This document shows, in pieces, positions 8,611 to 17,972 of a DNA stretch of 64,000 nt. The notes under the pieces are model-generated. The model made no database searches and was not told where the DNA came from. It was given only the letters and a program-made list of their open reading frames with translations. Made by a program: the position numbers and the translations under genes. The stretch is taken from NCBI GenBank assembly GCA_026707745.1, contig JAPOWG010000007.1:42588-106587 (forward strand), in the 5' to 3' direction. The stretch's first letter is position 1. Each line of letters starts with the position of its first letter. The DNA comes from Chloroflexota bacterium (GTDB taxonomy: Bacteria; Chloroflexota; Anaerolineae; Aggregatilineales; Phototrophicaceae).

Positions 8611-10202
8611 TATCGCGTCCAAACCGGATTGCTTGCGCCACCGTCAAATGTGATCTGGCGGCCTTCGCCTGACTCACTGTCGACCAACCAAATGTCCCCG
8701 AGGTATACGACAGCGATGTGCCGCGAATCCGGACTCCAGCTCATGTCGATGGCGGTCAGCCCGAAGTCGCTTTTGCGAATGCCGGGTTGATCGTAGCCGG
8801 GAAAGATTACTTTCTGGTTGCTGCCGTCGCGATCCGCGACAACGAGGTCGTAGTCGCTGTAGATGCTATTGTATGGTTCACGCGCCTGCAACCAGGCCAG
8901 ATAGCCTTCAGAGCGTTCGGCCCCCGGTAGGTCTATGCTCGGTGAAAAATTCGAAGCCGCCCACATTCCGACAGCTCGTCTCATTATCGCCTTAAATCCG
9001 CCATCGGCGCCAAGAATCGCAAGATCAAATACCGGACTGGTTGTGGCGGGTTCACTGGCCAGCGGGCCGCCATGCGCTGTGGCGGAAATAAAGTTGCCGC
9101 CGGGGGACCAAGACAGCTGTGAGAGCCAAACCCAAGATCCGGAAGTGTTAAACTCTGGATACTCAAGCAAAGTCTTAACTTGTTTGCCTTCGATCTCAAC
9201 CACTCCCACGCTGTCGGCGTTCACCCACGCGAGCCTGTCCCCGCGCGGTGACCAAGCAAAGTTGGTCCCCCACCATCCAAATGTACCTCCTACATCCTCC
9301 CCAATGATCTCCTGGATGGAACGCGTACGACCCGTTTGACGGTCGATCTGCATCAGCCACAGGTTGTTAAGAGACTTCCACGGCGCACGTCCCTGGCCTC
9401 GTTCACCGGTCGAATAGGCAATTGTATTGCTGGATCTTGGTCGCCATTCTGCAAAGAGAACGTCAGTTGGAGCCAATTTGATGGGCTCGTCGTCGTCATC
9501 GAGGGATACCATCCAAAGTTCGTTAAAAAACTTTTCTGTTTCGCTGCTTGCCACGGTATAAAGTAGAACCGATCCGTCGGGGCTGGCCGCAAATACCAAC
9601 GAGTCCAGATTCTCGCTATTGCGGAAGGCGCGCTTATTAGTGGCGTTGTCACGAATGCTCCAGACAGTCCCGTTGTTGATGTAGCTTAGCCTTCCGGCAA
9701 ACTCGAATGGTTCGACCGAACGCGAGGGACCTACAAGCACGATTTCGTCACGTGGTTCGGTGAGGATGGTAGGCTGTCCAATGAGGCTTCGACCGGACTC
9801 GACATCGTCTTCAACAACGACGCGGTAACAGGCTTCCTGCACGCCGTTCTTCCCGGCCTGGCTCAATCTTTCTTGCCCGGTGGCGATACCCTCGTATGGA
9901 ATCCGCTGGCGCTGGAAGGGCAGGCTTTCGCGCTGGCAGACTTGTTCTTCCCGTACTCGACGCACCGTGACAAGCATTCCCTCTGCGAGTTGCAAGCTTA
10001 GGGGATGACTGACTCGATCCAGTTCACCCAGAACGATTTTGGCGTTCGCCAGCAATTCTTCGACAGATACCCGAGAAGTGTAAGTAAAGCTTTGCGTTCT
10101 TCCATCGGCTAGCAAGGAAACGTTCACCGTTACTTCTTCAACTGGCGCTCGACACGCAACCAGGAAAAGCAACATGAACGCCAGCGAGCAAGAGCGGATC
10201 AA
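8610..10202 (-). CDS. Lipoprotein with DUF348-like, G5 and TolB-type beta-propeller domains
   Basis: The start is a TTG with AGAGGA upstream. A lipoprotein signal with lipobox LVAC ends at about residue 17, so the protein is anchored on the outer face. Residues about 23-85 resemble the DUF348 domain of YabE-like cell-wall proteins (SRVSVEELLANAKIVLGELD), and residues about 85-165 look like a G5 domain. The rest carries WD40/TolB-type repeats with phrases such as FAWSPRGDRLAWVN, SQLSWSPGGNFISA and DMSWSPDSRHIAVVYLGDIW. It probably binds peptidoglycan or glycan and acts as a scaffold. Its stop overlaps the start of the fusion gene, so they form an operon. Confidence 0.78.
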   Translation of the reverse strand: MIRSCSLAFMLLFLVACRAPVEEVTVNVSLLADGRTQSFTYTSRVSVEELLANAKIVLGELDRVSHPLSLQLAEGMLVTVRRVREEQVCQRESLPFQRQRIPYEGIATGQERLSQAGKNGVQEACYRVVVEDDVESGRSLIGQPTILTEPRDEIVLVGPSRSVEPFEFAGRLSYINNGTVWSIRDNATNKRAFRNSENLDSLVFAASPDGSVLLYTVASSETEKFFNELWMVSLDDDDEPIKLAPTDVLFAEWRPRSSNTIAYSTGERGQGRAPWKSLNNLWLMQIDRQTGRTRSIQEIIGEDVGGTFGWWGTNFAWSPRGDRLAWVNADSVGVVEIEGKQVKTLLEYPEFNTSGSWVWLSQLSWSPGGNFISATAHGGPLASEPATTSPVFDLAILGADGGFKAIMRRAVGMWAASNFSPSIDLPGAERSEGYLAWLQAREPYNSIYSDYDLVVADRDGSNQKVIFPGYDQPGIRKSDFGLTAIDMSWSPDSRHIAVVYLGDIWLVDSESGEGRQITFDGGASNPVWTR

Positions 10203-10232
10203 TATTCTGGTCCTCTTAGAGTCCGTTGATAA

Positions 10233-11288
10233 TTACTTATATATCGTAGTCGATTTTCGTTTGAGGACAAATAACCTTGGATGCAAGCCGCTGAGAGTTA
10301 TCTTGGTTTCCGAAATCGTTCGCCAGTTTGATTGGGCGATACAGTATCGAAGTAATTTCACCTCATGTGTCAGTAGAACCATTACCGCGTCTGGCTTGGA
10401 AACTCGATAGGCTTCTCGTAGCAAAGCTGGATATAGGCGGAGATTGTCGGCATGTGAACCGACGTGTCCGCCAAAGGGCAAGTCAGCATAGATACGATCG
10501 ATAGCTCGCGAACGCAGAGGCGTGTGACCCGCGTCAGCATTCAATAGGTTAACTTGATGCTTTGTGTCGGATGCGCAAAGATTGTGCTTGGCCGCGCTTA
10601 GCATTTTTGCGCTGTTGTCGATCGCGAGCAGTTGATCCGAGCTTCTGCCAAGGGCATGTTCCACGAGAATGGTTCCGGAACCGCAGCACAAGTTTAGAAC
10701 TCTATCCTGTGCGTCTTGTGACCGGATCTGGGTCATGGCGTAGGCGACTGTAGCGTTCAGCGCGCCGGGCACATTGATCACTCGCCAATCGCGCTTCGAC
10801 AGCGGACGCGGTCCAAGGCGAACGAGAACTTCCCAGGCTGACCGATCAATTGGTCTTACCAAGCGCAGATAGAGTTCGCCTTTGTTTTCCACTGCCAATT
10901 CAACATCGAGTAACTTTGCCAATTCTTCCTTCAGACGCGTTATCACCTGCGTGTTCGCTCCCGCGGCGCCAATACCCAGTCTGGGATTTTGCAAAGTCCA
11001 GTCGCGCACGGCAGCCCGTAAGATATCGATCAGTCGCGTGAGATGCTGATGACCCAACAATGCTTTTGGGCGCGGGACCTCGAAGCGCTGTACGCCGTAC
11101 ACCGCAATTGCTGATCGAAGACTTAAGAGCAGTCGAGAGTCGTCAGCAAAGCGAAAGCGGAGAAATCCCGGTCTAAGGTTCTCTATACTGTGAGCATCAT
11201 AGGAATTGAGTTCGTCCATTGCGAAGGCTTCCAAACCGGGAATGCATTCCACCTCGTATTCGTTGGAACGGCTTGCCCGCTTGCGCAT
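10233..11288 (-). CDS. THUMP-like class I SAM-dependent RNA methyltransferase (Trm14/RlmL-like)
   Basis: A 351-residue RNA guanine-N2-type methyltransferase of the UPF0020 group. The N-terminal half looks like a THUMP/ferredoxin-like RNA-binding region, followed by the linker LSKRDWRVINVPGALNATVAYAM. The Rossmann domain shows SAM motif I (VLNLCCGSGTILVEHA) and motif IV DLPFG, the variant of D/N-P-P-Y/F seen in this group. Target could be tRNA G6 or a 23S rRNA guanosine; sequence alone does not decide. It follows no clear operon partner: the upstream region is divergent. Confidence 0.8.
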   Translation of the reverse strand: MRKRASRSNEYEVECIPGLEAFAMDELNSYDAHSIENLRPGFLRFRFADDSRLLLSLRSAIAVYGVQRFEVPRPKALLGHQHLTRLIDILRAAVRDWTLQNPRLGIGAAGANTQVITRLKEELAKLLDVELAVENKGELYLRLVRPIDRSAWEVLVRLGPRPLSKRDWRVINVPGALNATVAYAMTQIRSQDAQDRVLNLCCGSGTILVEHALGRSSDQLLAIDNSAKMLSAAKHNLCASDTKHQVNLLNADAGHTPLRSRAIDRIYADLPFGGHVGSHADNLRLYPALLREAYRVSKPDAVMVLLTHEVKLLRYCIAQSNWRTISETKITLSGLHPRLFVLKRKSTTIYK

Positions 11289-11658
11289 CTGTGCTCGCTT
11301 CCTTAGCTATGATGTTTTGGAAATGATCTGCACATGCCTGGCGTCTCGGCTGAGCCTGCCCAGATTGACCTCGCCAACTGGCCAGCGCAAGTATTATAGC
11401 GCAGTACTCGAACGGCGGCGGAAGCGCGGCGCTTGCATGTTTCCAGGATAAGGCTGCGAGCTAGTTGCTGGGCGGCATGTGTAGTAGAATAACGCGCGAG
11501 TCATCCGAACGAGCCGCTCGGCGGCAGCGAATCATACTGCCGCGCTAACAGAAAATAATAAGCCTTCTCGTCGCATGAGCGACGCGGTTTGCATAACAGT
11601 TCAGCCCGCGCAATCGTTCTGACAACACTGTTTGTGGAACTTATCGGCTGGAGTATCA
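11289..11658. other. 370-base divergent intergenic region
   Basis: This gap separates the leftward methyltransferase from the rightward beta-propeller gene. It contains copy 2 of the two-hairpin repeat (11517-11607). I see no convincing sigma70 promoter pair, no RNA gene and no ORF with coding character. Confidence 0.5.
11517..11607. repeat. Two-hairpin intergenic repeat, copy 2
   Basis: Second copy of the element at 5325-5420. Its first hairpin pairs CGGCAG with CTGCCG. The second hairpin pairs CGTCGC with GCGACG (11569-11584), a stem of different sequence from copy 1 in the same relative place, so the structure seems kept while the bases differ. It lies about 50 bases before the start of the beta-propeller gene. 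Confidence 0.5.
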
Positions 11659-12624
11659 ATGAAGCTCGCCTTACTCACTCTCTTGGCAGTCATTGCCACT
11701 GTTGTCAGCGCCCAAGATAGTACGCCTTCGGATTCACACGACGGAGAGGCCTCAACAGTCGAAACTGCTGTGCCAAGCGCGAATGATGCGGATGATAGCG
11801 GTATTGTCGCGCTCGCGACTCCGCTGTTGCAGGATGATCTGCAATTGCTGGTGGGTAACGTGCAGCGACCAAATGCCATGGTCTGGTTTGAGGATCACCT
11901 CTACACCGTCTGCAACGGAGACTGGACGGTTTACCAGATTGATGATCAGAGTGGCGATACTATCACATACGTGTTTGGCATCAAGAATGGCCACAGCATG
12001 CTCATGGAGAGCACTGATGAGGGATTCGATCTGTGGGTTCCGGATCCCGAAAGTGAAACGCTGTGGAAGGTCAACCAAGACCGGCTTGCTCCAAAAAGCG
12101 TGTTCGACCAACTTGCAGCGCCTTGGGGTATTGCTCGTATTGACGAAGACTCGCTTCTGGTGTCTGACACCAAGGAAAACGCCATCATTAAAGTGACCGA
12201 GGCGGGTGAAGCGATTACTATCGCTTCAGGATTACGGTCGCCAACCGGCATCGCCATCGACGGAACCCGGATCTATTTCGCAAACGGCGGCAGCGCGCGT
12301 CGTGGGATAGAGTGGATGCAGGTAGAGGAAAACGGGGCGATATCCGGGCCGAAACCCCTGGTGAAGGGCTTGCAAAACACAACTAACATCATCCTCGGCG
12401 ATGACGGGCTACTGTATTTCGGTTACGCGCTGGGCACGCGCGCGGTTGTCGGGCGCGTCGATCCCGATCATTGTCTGGCGGATGGCTGTAGCGGGGACGA
12501 GACAGAAATGGTTGTCTTCTCGGATATACCGGCGCCGGTATCTTTGGCACTCTCGTCCGACCTGCGGCTGTTCTTGCACAGCCGCTTCCGCCCGGAAGTC
12601 TACTGGGCGCAGTTGCCAAGCTGA
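11659..12624 (+). CDS. Secreted SMP-30/NHL-like beta-propeller protein
   Basis: An exported six-bladed-propeller-like protein of 321 residues. The ATG at 11659 has GGAG nine bases before it and opens a clear Sec signal (MKLALLTLLAVIATVVSA, cleavage before QDS); the TTG at 11632 is less likely. After an acidic Ser/Asp-rich linker come propeller-type repeats: VQRPNAMVWFEDHLYTV, PWGIARIDEDSLLVSDT and LRSPTGIAIDGTRIYFANGG, as in gluconolactonase/SMP-30 and Vgb-like proteins. No enzymatic role can be assigned. It is convergent with hflX. Confidence 0.7.
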   Translation: MKLALLTLLAVIATVVSAQDSTPSDSHDGEASTVETAVPSANDADDSGIVALATPLLQDDLQLLVGNVQRPNAMVWFEDHLYTVCNGDWTVYQIDDQSGDTITYVFGIKNGHSMLMESTDEGFDLWVPDPESETLWKVNQDRLAPKSVFDQLAAPWGIARIDEDSLLVSDTKENAIIKVTEAGEAITIASGLRSPTGIAIDGTRIYFANGGSARRGIEWMQVEENGAISGPKPLVKGLQNTTNIILGDDGLLYFGYALGTRAVVGRVDPDHCLADGCSGDETEMVVFSDIPAPVSLALSSDLRLFLHSRFRPEVYWAQLPS

Positions 12625-12644
12625 TAATCGTAAAGGCGGTATGT

Positions 12645-13973
12645 TTAAGTTGACTCCCTGCTGTCGATAGCAAACTTCAGATAGTAGTTGCTGACTTGCT
12701 TGGGCATGGACAGAGTCAAGAGCCAACCAGTCTCTTCCGTAGACTGACGGCGAATATATCCGCGCTCGTACAGTTTTGAATACTCGCTTCCAGCGTGATA
12801 GGGAAGCAGCACCTCAAGCGTTGTATCCCGCTCGGCCAAGATGTCTCGCATATTAGACAGCAAGTCGGCAATACCTGTGCCCTCTCGCGCGGAGGCAGCG
12901 ACGACGCTGCGGTAATTGTCGACCAGCGGCAACTGTGGAAGCGGCCCGTCTAGCAGGTCAATCTTGTTCAATACCAGAAGTCGAGGCATGCTGGCGGCAT
13001 CAATTTCCGCCAATGTGTCTTCCACCGCGTCGATATGTTGCAAGGCGTTTGGATGACTAACATCGACAATGTGCAAGAGCAGATCAGCTTCTACGACCTC
13101 TTCAAGAGTCGCGCGGAAGGCAGCAATCAGCGTAGTCGGCAGCTTCTGGATAAAGCCGACGGTATCGGTTAGCAGAACGTCCGAGTGATTGGGCAAAGAA
13201 ACGCGCCTCGTCGTGGGATCAAGTGTCGCAAAAAGTTGATCGGCGGCGTAGACGTCGGAATCCGCAAGCGCATTCAGCAGGCTCGATTTCCCGGCGTTGG
13301 TATAGCCGACTAGCGCTGCCAATGGCAATCCGGAGCCCCGGCGCCGCATTCGATGCAGACTGCGGTGGGAGCGTACTTGTTCGAGCGCGGCCTTTAGCTT
13401 GGTGATCTTCCGGGTAATCTCGCGCCGATCGACTTCAAGCTGGGTTTCGCCTGGACCGCGCAAGCCAACGCCTCCAGAGCCACCGCGGGCGCCGCCCCCC
13501 CCGGCCTGTCTAGCGAGGTGCGTCCACTGCCGCGTCAAACGCGGCAAACGATACTCATATTGCGCCAGTTCAACCTGTAACGCCCCTTCGCTGGTTCGCG
13601 CGTGCTGCGCAAATATATCCAGAATCAAGGCCGAACGATCCAGCAGCCTAATCGTCTCGCCAAACTGTTTTTCCAGCTCGCGCTGGTGACGCGGAGAGAG
13701 TTCTTCGTCAAATACGATGACGTTAACGTCGAGCAAAGAAATCTCGTCTATGATTTGCTCAAGCTTGCCGGATCCTATGAAGGTCTTGGCATTGATCTTC
13801 CGCAGGCGCTGAAATGTTTGCCCGGCGACCTCCAGACCGGCGGTTTCGGCGAGAAGCGCAAGCTCACTTAAGGAATCCGCGACTGAAAACGGTGCTGATA
13901 CCTGCTGCACCTCGATTCCCACCAGATAGGCGCGTTCGGCATGATCGTTTTCAACTAGATCAGGTTTCGACAT
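12645..13973 (-). CDS. hflX: Ribosome-associated GTPase HflX
   Basis: HflX binds the 50S subunit and splits stalled or heat-damaged ribosomes. The N-terminal HflX domain has the typical [15 protein letters not shown] start and [10 protein letters not shown], with a glycine-rich [19 protein letters not shown] loop before the GTPase domain. GTPase motifs are GYTNAGKSS (G1), DTVGF (G3) and NKID (G4). The 442-residue length is usual. The ATG lies inside the end of trmFO (14-base overlap) with GGAG just upstream, so it is coupled to that gene in a plsX-fabF-trmFO-hflX run. Confidence 0.95.
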   Translation of the reverse strand: MSKPDLVENDHAERAYLVGIEVQQVSAPFSVADSLSELALLAETAGLEVAGQTFQRLRKINAKTFIGSGKLEQIIDEISLLDVNVIVFDEELSPRHQRELEKQFGETIRLLDRSALILDIFAQHARTSEGALQVELAQYEYRLPRLTRQWTHLARQAGGGGARGGSGGVGLRGPGETQLEVDRREITRKITKLKAALEQVRSHRSLHRMRRRGSGLPLAALVGYTNAGKSSLLNALADSDVYAADQLFATLDPTTRRVSLPNHSDVLLTDTVGFIQKLPTTLIAAFRATLEEVVEADLLLHIVDVSHPNALQHIDAVEDTLAEIDAASMPRLLVLNKIDLLDGPLPQLPLVDNYRSVVAASAREGTGIADLLSNMRDILAERDTTLEVLLPYHAGSEYSKLYERGYIRRQSTEETGWLLTLSMPKQVSNYYLKFAIDSREST

Positions 13974-15342
13974 GTTGCTCCAGCTCGCTGTTTTCGAGAT
14001 TTGTTTGAATCACCTGATCATCCAAATCAGTAAGCGCGGCCAACATCGCGTTGCGCGCGCGTTCAGCATAGGCTTGTCTGCGTTGCGCCTTGTTTTTGAT
14101 CTTGAACATCAGCGGCGGCAATATACCCAAGTTTGCTTTCATGGGTTGGAATTCTTTTGGCGGGCAATTCGTCACGTAGTGACAAAGGGCGCCCAACATT
14201 GTCTCTTGCGGCGGGACCCATCCGGGCAAGCCAATCAGTTGTCGCGACAGATTGAGCGCGGCAATGTAGCCAGTGGCCGTATTGCCAACATAACCTTCGA
14301 CGCCGGTTATTTGACCGGCAAAATATAGATTTGAATTCTGACGAAACTGCATGGTCGCATGCAGGAGCGCCGGCGCATTCAAAAATGTATTGCGGTGCAT
14401 TTGACCCATACGAATAAACTCGGCATTTTCCAGCCCCGGAATGAGTCTAAGTATCTCTTTCTGCTGTTTCCAGCGGATGTTGGTTTGGAAACCAACGAGA
14501 TTATAAAGGGTGCCAGCGAGGTTGTCTTGCCGCAACTGAACGACCGCATAGGGGCGACGGCCCGTGTGCGGATCGGTCAAACCGACCGGACGCATCGGGC
14601 CAAACGCCAGCGTATCGTCGCCGCGCTTCGCTAATTGCTCAATCGGAACACAACCCTCAAAAAAGTTCGGGTCTTCACGTTCGAAGTCGCGCAGCTCTAT
14701 GGTCTCGGCACTTTGCAGGGCGTGCACGAAGCGCAGATACTGATCTTTGTCCATTGGGCAGTTAATGTAGTCGCCGCTGGTATCGTCGCCTCTCCCGTAA
14801 CGATTGGCCGAGAAAGCTCGTCCCATGTTGATGCTGCCGGCCTCTACAATGGGCGAGATGGCGTCGTAAAAGTATAGGTAGTCTTCACCGGTATATCGCG
14901 CAATCTCTTGGGTCATCGCGGGCGACGTCAGCGGCCCCGTAGCGACAATCGCGGGCGCATCGCCGGCCAATTCGGTAACTTCTTCTCGTATCACTTCAAT
15001 ATTGGGATGGAGATCCAATGTTTCAGTAACGCTTTCAGCGAAGCGCAGCCGGTCTACCGCCAAAGCGCCGCCGGCCGGCACGGAAGCGGCTTCTGCACAG
15101 CGCATGAGCAACGAACCCAGCATTTTCATTTCCGCCTGCAAGATGCCTGTCGCGCGATCCGGCAACTTGGAACCAAGGGAATTGCTGCAGACCAATTCCG
15201 CCAATCGATCACTCATATGAGCACCAGTCGAACGCTGGGGGCGCATTTCGTATAACAGGGTGCGATGCCCGCGTTCCGCCAATTGCCAAGCGGCTTCGCA
15301 ACCTGCCAATCCGCCGCCGATTACTGTTACGGGATGGTTCAT
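13960..15342 (-). CDS. trmFO: Methylenetetrahydrofolate-dependent tRNA m5U54 methyltransferase TrmFO
   Basis: TrmFO makes ribothymidine at position 54 of the tRNA T-loop using methylene-THF and FADH2. The N-terminal FAD motif is [16 protein letters not shown], followed by the diagnostic YEMRP and [11 protein letters not shown]. Other family blocks are [17 protein letters not shown] and the C-terminal [22 protein letters not shown] (read in parts). The 460-residue length fits. It starts 15 bases after the fabF stop. Confidence 0.96.
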   Translation of the reverse strand: MNHPVTVIGGGLAGCEAAWQLAERGHRTLLYEMRPQRSTGAHMSDRLAELVCSNSLGSKLPDRATGILQAEMKMLGSLLMRCAEAASVPAGGALAVDRLRFAESVTETLDLHPNIEVIREEVTELAGDAPAIVATGPLTSPAMTQEIARYTGEDYLYFYDAISPIVEAGSINMGRAFSANRYGRGDDTSGDYINCPMDKDQYLRFVHALQSAETIELRDFEREDPNFFEGCVPIEQLAKRGDDTLAFGPMRPVGLTDPHTGRRPYAVVQLRQDNLAGTLYNLVGFQTNIRWKQQKEILRLIPGLENAEFIRMGQMHRNTFLNAPALLHATMQFRQNSNLYFAGQITGVEGYVGNTATGYIAALNLSRQLIGLPGWVPPQETMLGALCHYVTNCPPKEFQPMKANLGILPPLMFKIKNKAQRRQAYAERARNAMLAALTDLDDQVIQTNLENSELEQHVET

Positions 15343-15357
15343 TGGGGCCCCCGTCCT

Positions 15358-16620
15358 TTAGAGCCGTCCGATTATAATTGAGGCGTTTTGCCCGCCCAAG
15401 CCGAAGCTGTTGGACATGACGGTATTGATGCCAGGGACTTCACGCGCGTGATTCGGTACATAGTCAAGGTCGCACTCGGGATCCGGCGTGTCGTAGTTAA
15501 TTGTCGGGTGCAAGAGCTCGCGCTTTAGGGACATCAAGCAAGCGGACAATTCCAGGGAACCGCATCCGGCCATAGCATGCCCAATCATGCTCTTGGTGGA
15601 GCTAACAGGGATGCCGTAGGCCGATTCGCCAAAGACACGCTTTATCGCCTTCGTTTCGATCAAATCGTTGGCAGCTGTCGATGAACCATGCGCATTGATG
15701 TACTCGATCTCCGTCGGCTCAACCCGAGCGTCGTCCAAGGCCCACTGCATGGCGCGCTGGGCGCCTGCGCCCTCAGGATTGGGCGCGGCAACATGATAGG
15801 CGTCGGACGAGGATGAATATCCCAGGACCTCGGCATAAATCGGCGCGTCGCGCTGTTGCGCATTTTCCAGGCTTTCGACAAGAAAGACGGCGCCGCCTTC
15901 TCCCAGCACAAAGCCGGAGCGATCTGCATCAAAAGGACGGCTGGCGGCCGCTGGATTATCGTTGTACCTCCGGGTCAGGGCGCGCGTGGCGCTAAAGCCG
16001 GCGAGAATATAATCAAACATAACGGCGTCAACCGCCCCCGCAATCGCGACATCGCATCTGCCAAATTGAATCAGATCTGTCGCGGTTCCCACAGCTTGAA
16101 CGCCAGTGGCACAGGCGACCGATGGCGTTATCAAGGGACCAACAGCGCCCATCATGCGGCTAACATAGTGAGAGGGCATATTGGGCAGCGCGTTGATAAT
16201 GCTCATCGGATTGGCGCGCTTGTAATCGGAGCCGCGCCAGTCGCGGATGCCCGATTCGCCGATTTCGTAGCTGCCGAGCGTTGTGCCTAGTATGGTCGCT
16301 ACCCGGTTTCCTATTTCGGCAATATCTTCCAGTTGGAATCCAGCGTCTTCTACCGCTTGGGCAGCCGCCACGATGGCAAACTGCGACGCGCGACCCATTC
16401 GACGCGCTTGCTTGGGAGGAATATACTGTGACGAATCAAAGTTTAGAACTTCGGCGCCGATCTTGACGTCTAGGTGTTCTGTCTCAACGTTTTGCAGGTG
16501 GCGTATACCGGATTGACCCTGCGCTATGGCTTCCCAAAACTCGTTTTTCGCCCCCAACGGAGAAACGACGCCCAGTCCAGTGATTACGACCCGCCTGCGG
16601 TCATGTCGCGTCAATTGCAT
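15358..16620 (-). CDS. fabF: Beta-ketoacyl-ACP synthase II (FabF)
   Basis: FabF condenses malonyl-ACP with a growing acyl-ACP in fatty-acid elongation in the cytoplasm. The nucleophile Cys lies in VACATGVQAVG and the two catalytic His are in NAHGSSTAAND and SMIGHAMAGCGSLE; the C-terminal GLGGQNASIIIGRL is typical. The frame runs to 16776, but the ATG at 16620 gives MQLTRHDRRRVVITG, the normal FabF N-terminus, with CCGGAG nine bases upstream. It then overlaps the plsX stop by 20 bases and has 420 residues. Confidence 0.95.
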   Translation of the reverse strand: MQLTRHDRRRVVITGLGVVSPLGAKNEFWEAIAQGQSGIRHLQNVETEHLDVKIGAEVLNFDSSQYIPPKQARRMGRASQFAIVAAAQAVEDAGFQLEDIAEIGNRVATILGTTLGSYEIGESGIRDWRGSDYKRANPMSIINALPNMPSHYVSRMMGAVGPLITPSVACATGVQAVGTATDLIQFGRCDVAIAGAVDAVMFDYILAGFSATRALTRRYNDNPAAASRPFDADRSGFVLGEGGAVFLVESLENAQQRDAPIYAEVLGYSSSSDAYHVAAPNPEGAGAQRAMQWALDDARVEPTEIEYINAHGSSTAANDLIETKAIKRVFGESAYGIPVSSTKSMIGHAMAGCGSLELSACLMSLKRELLHPTINYDTPDPECDLDYVPNHAREVPGINTVMSNSFGLGGQNASIIIGRL

Positions 16621-17635
16621 TTTGCGAGACTCCGGTAGAGGGCGACTCCTGCGATATTCCGCTGCGGATTGCGCCAATGACGTTTTCTTGCACAGCAGTG
16701 CGCGCTTGCTTGATCGCGTTTTTGATGCCGGTCGCGGAGTTCTGCCCGTGCCCAATAATGACAACACCATTGACACCCAAAAGAGGCGCCCCTCCGATTA
16801 CGGAAGTATCGACCCGGCGACGGATGCGGTTGAAGGCTGGCCGCGCCAGAGCGCCGCCAAGCAAGGAAATCACGTCGCCGCGAATCTCCTGGCGAATCAA
16901 TGTTGCGACATAGTGCGTCGTCGCTTCAAACATCTTTAGCACGATATTGCCGACGAATCCGTCCATCACGATGACGTCGGCGACGGAACCCATTAGCTGA
17001 ACCGGTTCGACATTGCCGACGAAGTTCAGTTTGCTTCGCGTCAGGATATCCGAGGCTTCGCGAATGAGCAGGTTGCCCTTGGTATTTTCCGCCCCATTCG
17101 ATAACAAGGCTATTCGTGGCTGCGGGTAATCGAGCACGCGCTGCGCATAGATGCTGCCCATCATGGCGAACTGCGTGACCCACTCTGGTTTGACATCGGT
17201 ATTGGCCCCGACATCAAGAAAAATCATCCGATGATCCATGATGGGAAAGAGGGCCGACAGCACCGGTCTTTTAACACCCGGGATCCGGCGCAACGTTTTC
17301 AAAGTCGCGATCGCGTGCACCGCGCCGGTATTGCCCATCGTAACAAAGGCATCGGCGTGGCCTGTCTTGACAGCGTCAAGCGCAACGTGAATCGAAGACC
17401 ACCCTTTGGACTTAAGCACATCCGCCGGCTTCTCGTCCATGGCGATGTCCTTGGGCGCATGCAGGATCTCTACATTGCCGGCGCTGACATCGTGCTTTTT
17501 TAGCTCGTCTTCGATTGTGGTCTTGTCGCCCACGAGGACAATCGTATCGCCAAACTCGTTCGCGGCCATAACGCCCCCGGCGACGTCCGCAATTGGACGG
17601 GTATCCGTACCCATCGCATCCACAGCAATGCGCAT
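16601..17635 (-). CDS. plsX: Phosphate acyltransferase PlsX
   Basis: PlsX converts acyl-ACP to acyl-phosphate, the donor for PlsY in phospholipid synthesis. The N-terminus MRIAVDAMGTDTRP is the family hallmark, and GNTGAVHA, NGAENTKGN and MDGFVGNIVLKMFE follow. From the ATG at 17635 the protein has 344 residues; a TTG at 17674 would add 13. The C-terminal tail after about residue 320 is longer than average. Pairing with fabF just downstream links membrane-lipid and fatty-acid synthesis. Confidence 0.94.
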   Translation of the reverse strand: MRIAVDAMGTDTRPIADVAGGVMAANEFGDTIVLVGDKTTIEDELKKHDVSAGNVEILHAPKDIAMDEKPADVLKSKGWSSIHVALDAVKTGHADAFVTMGNTGAVHAIATLKTLRRIPGVKRPVLSALFPIMDHRMIFLDVGANTDVKPEWVTQFAMMGSIYAQRVLDYPQPRIALLSNGAENTKGNLLIREASDILTRSKLNFVGNVEPVQLMGSVADVIVMDGFVGNIVLKMFEATTHYVATLIRQEIRGDVISLLGGALARPAFNRIRRRVDTSVIGGAPLLGVNGVVIIGHGQNSATGIKNAIKQARTAVQENVIGAIRSGISQESPSTGVSQNAIDAT

Positions 17636-17745
17636 GTATCCAAGACTTTCTTTGGAATCAGCCAAATTCGACAAGTGCTAATAATAGGACAGGAAGGGGG
17701 CTCGCTCAAGATCAATTAAGGATAATGGGGGAACTACGCAGAGGA

Positions 17746-17773
17746 TTGACATCGAAGGCGAAAACCATATACT
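17746..17773 (+). promoter_or_regulatory. Sigma70-type promoter of tRNA-Leu
   Basis: TTGACA (17746-17751), 16-base spacer, TATACT (17768-17773). The expected start point falls a few bases before the mature tRNA at 17788. Confidence 0.75.
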
Positions 17774-17787
17774 ATTCGCTACAACTT

Positions 17788-17869
17788 GCCCTGATGGCGG
17801 AACTGGCAGACGCGCACGGTTGAGGGCCGTGTCCTTAACGGGGTGGAGGTTCGAGTCCTCTTCAGGGCA
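17788..17869 (+). tRNA. tRNA-Leu(GAG)
   Basis: Cloverleaf of 82 bases with acceptor stem GCCCTGA/TCAGGGC and discriminator A. The anticodon arm CACGG-TTGAGGG-CCGTG gives anticodon GAG (17822-17824). The long variable arm is that of a class II tRNA, and the T-arm GGAGG-TTCGAGT-CCTCT is regular. CCA is not encoded. Confidence 0.96.
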
Positions 17870-17878
17870 TCCCGAAGG

Positions 17879-17904
17879 GCTCGCCGCTGTTGGCGAGCTT
17901 TTTT
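17879..17904 (+). terminator. Rho-independent terminator after tRNA-Leu
   Basis: Perfect 7-bp stem GCTCGCC/GGCGAGC with a 6-base loop, followed by TTTTTT. It starts 10 bases after the tRNA. Confidence 0.9.
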
Positions 17905-17972
17905 CTTGCGCGCAATATGAAGCAGATGTAAACTGCCTTTGAAGAATCTGGCTCTTGACGAAGGACACTTGC

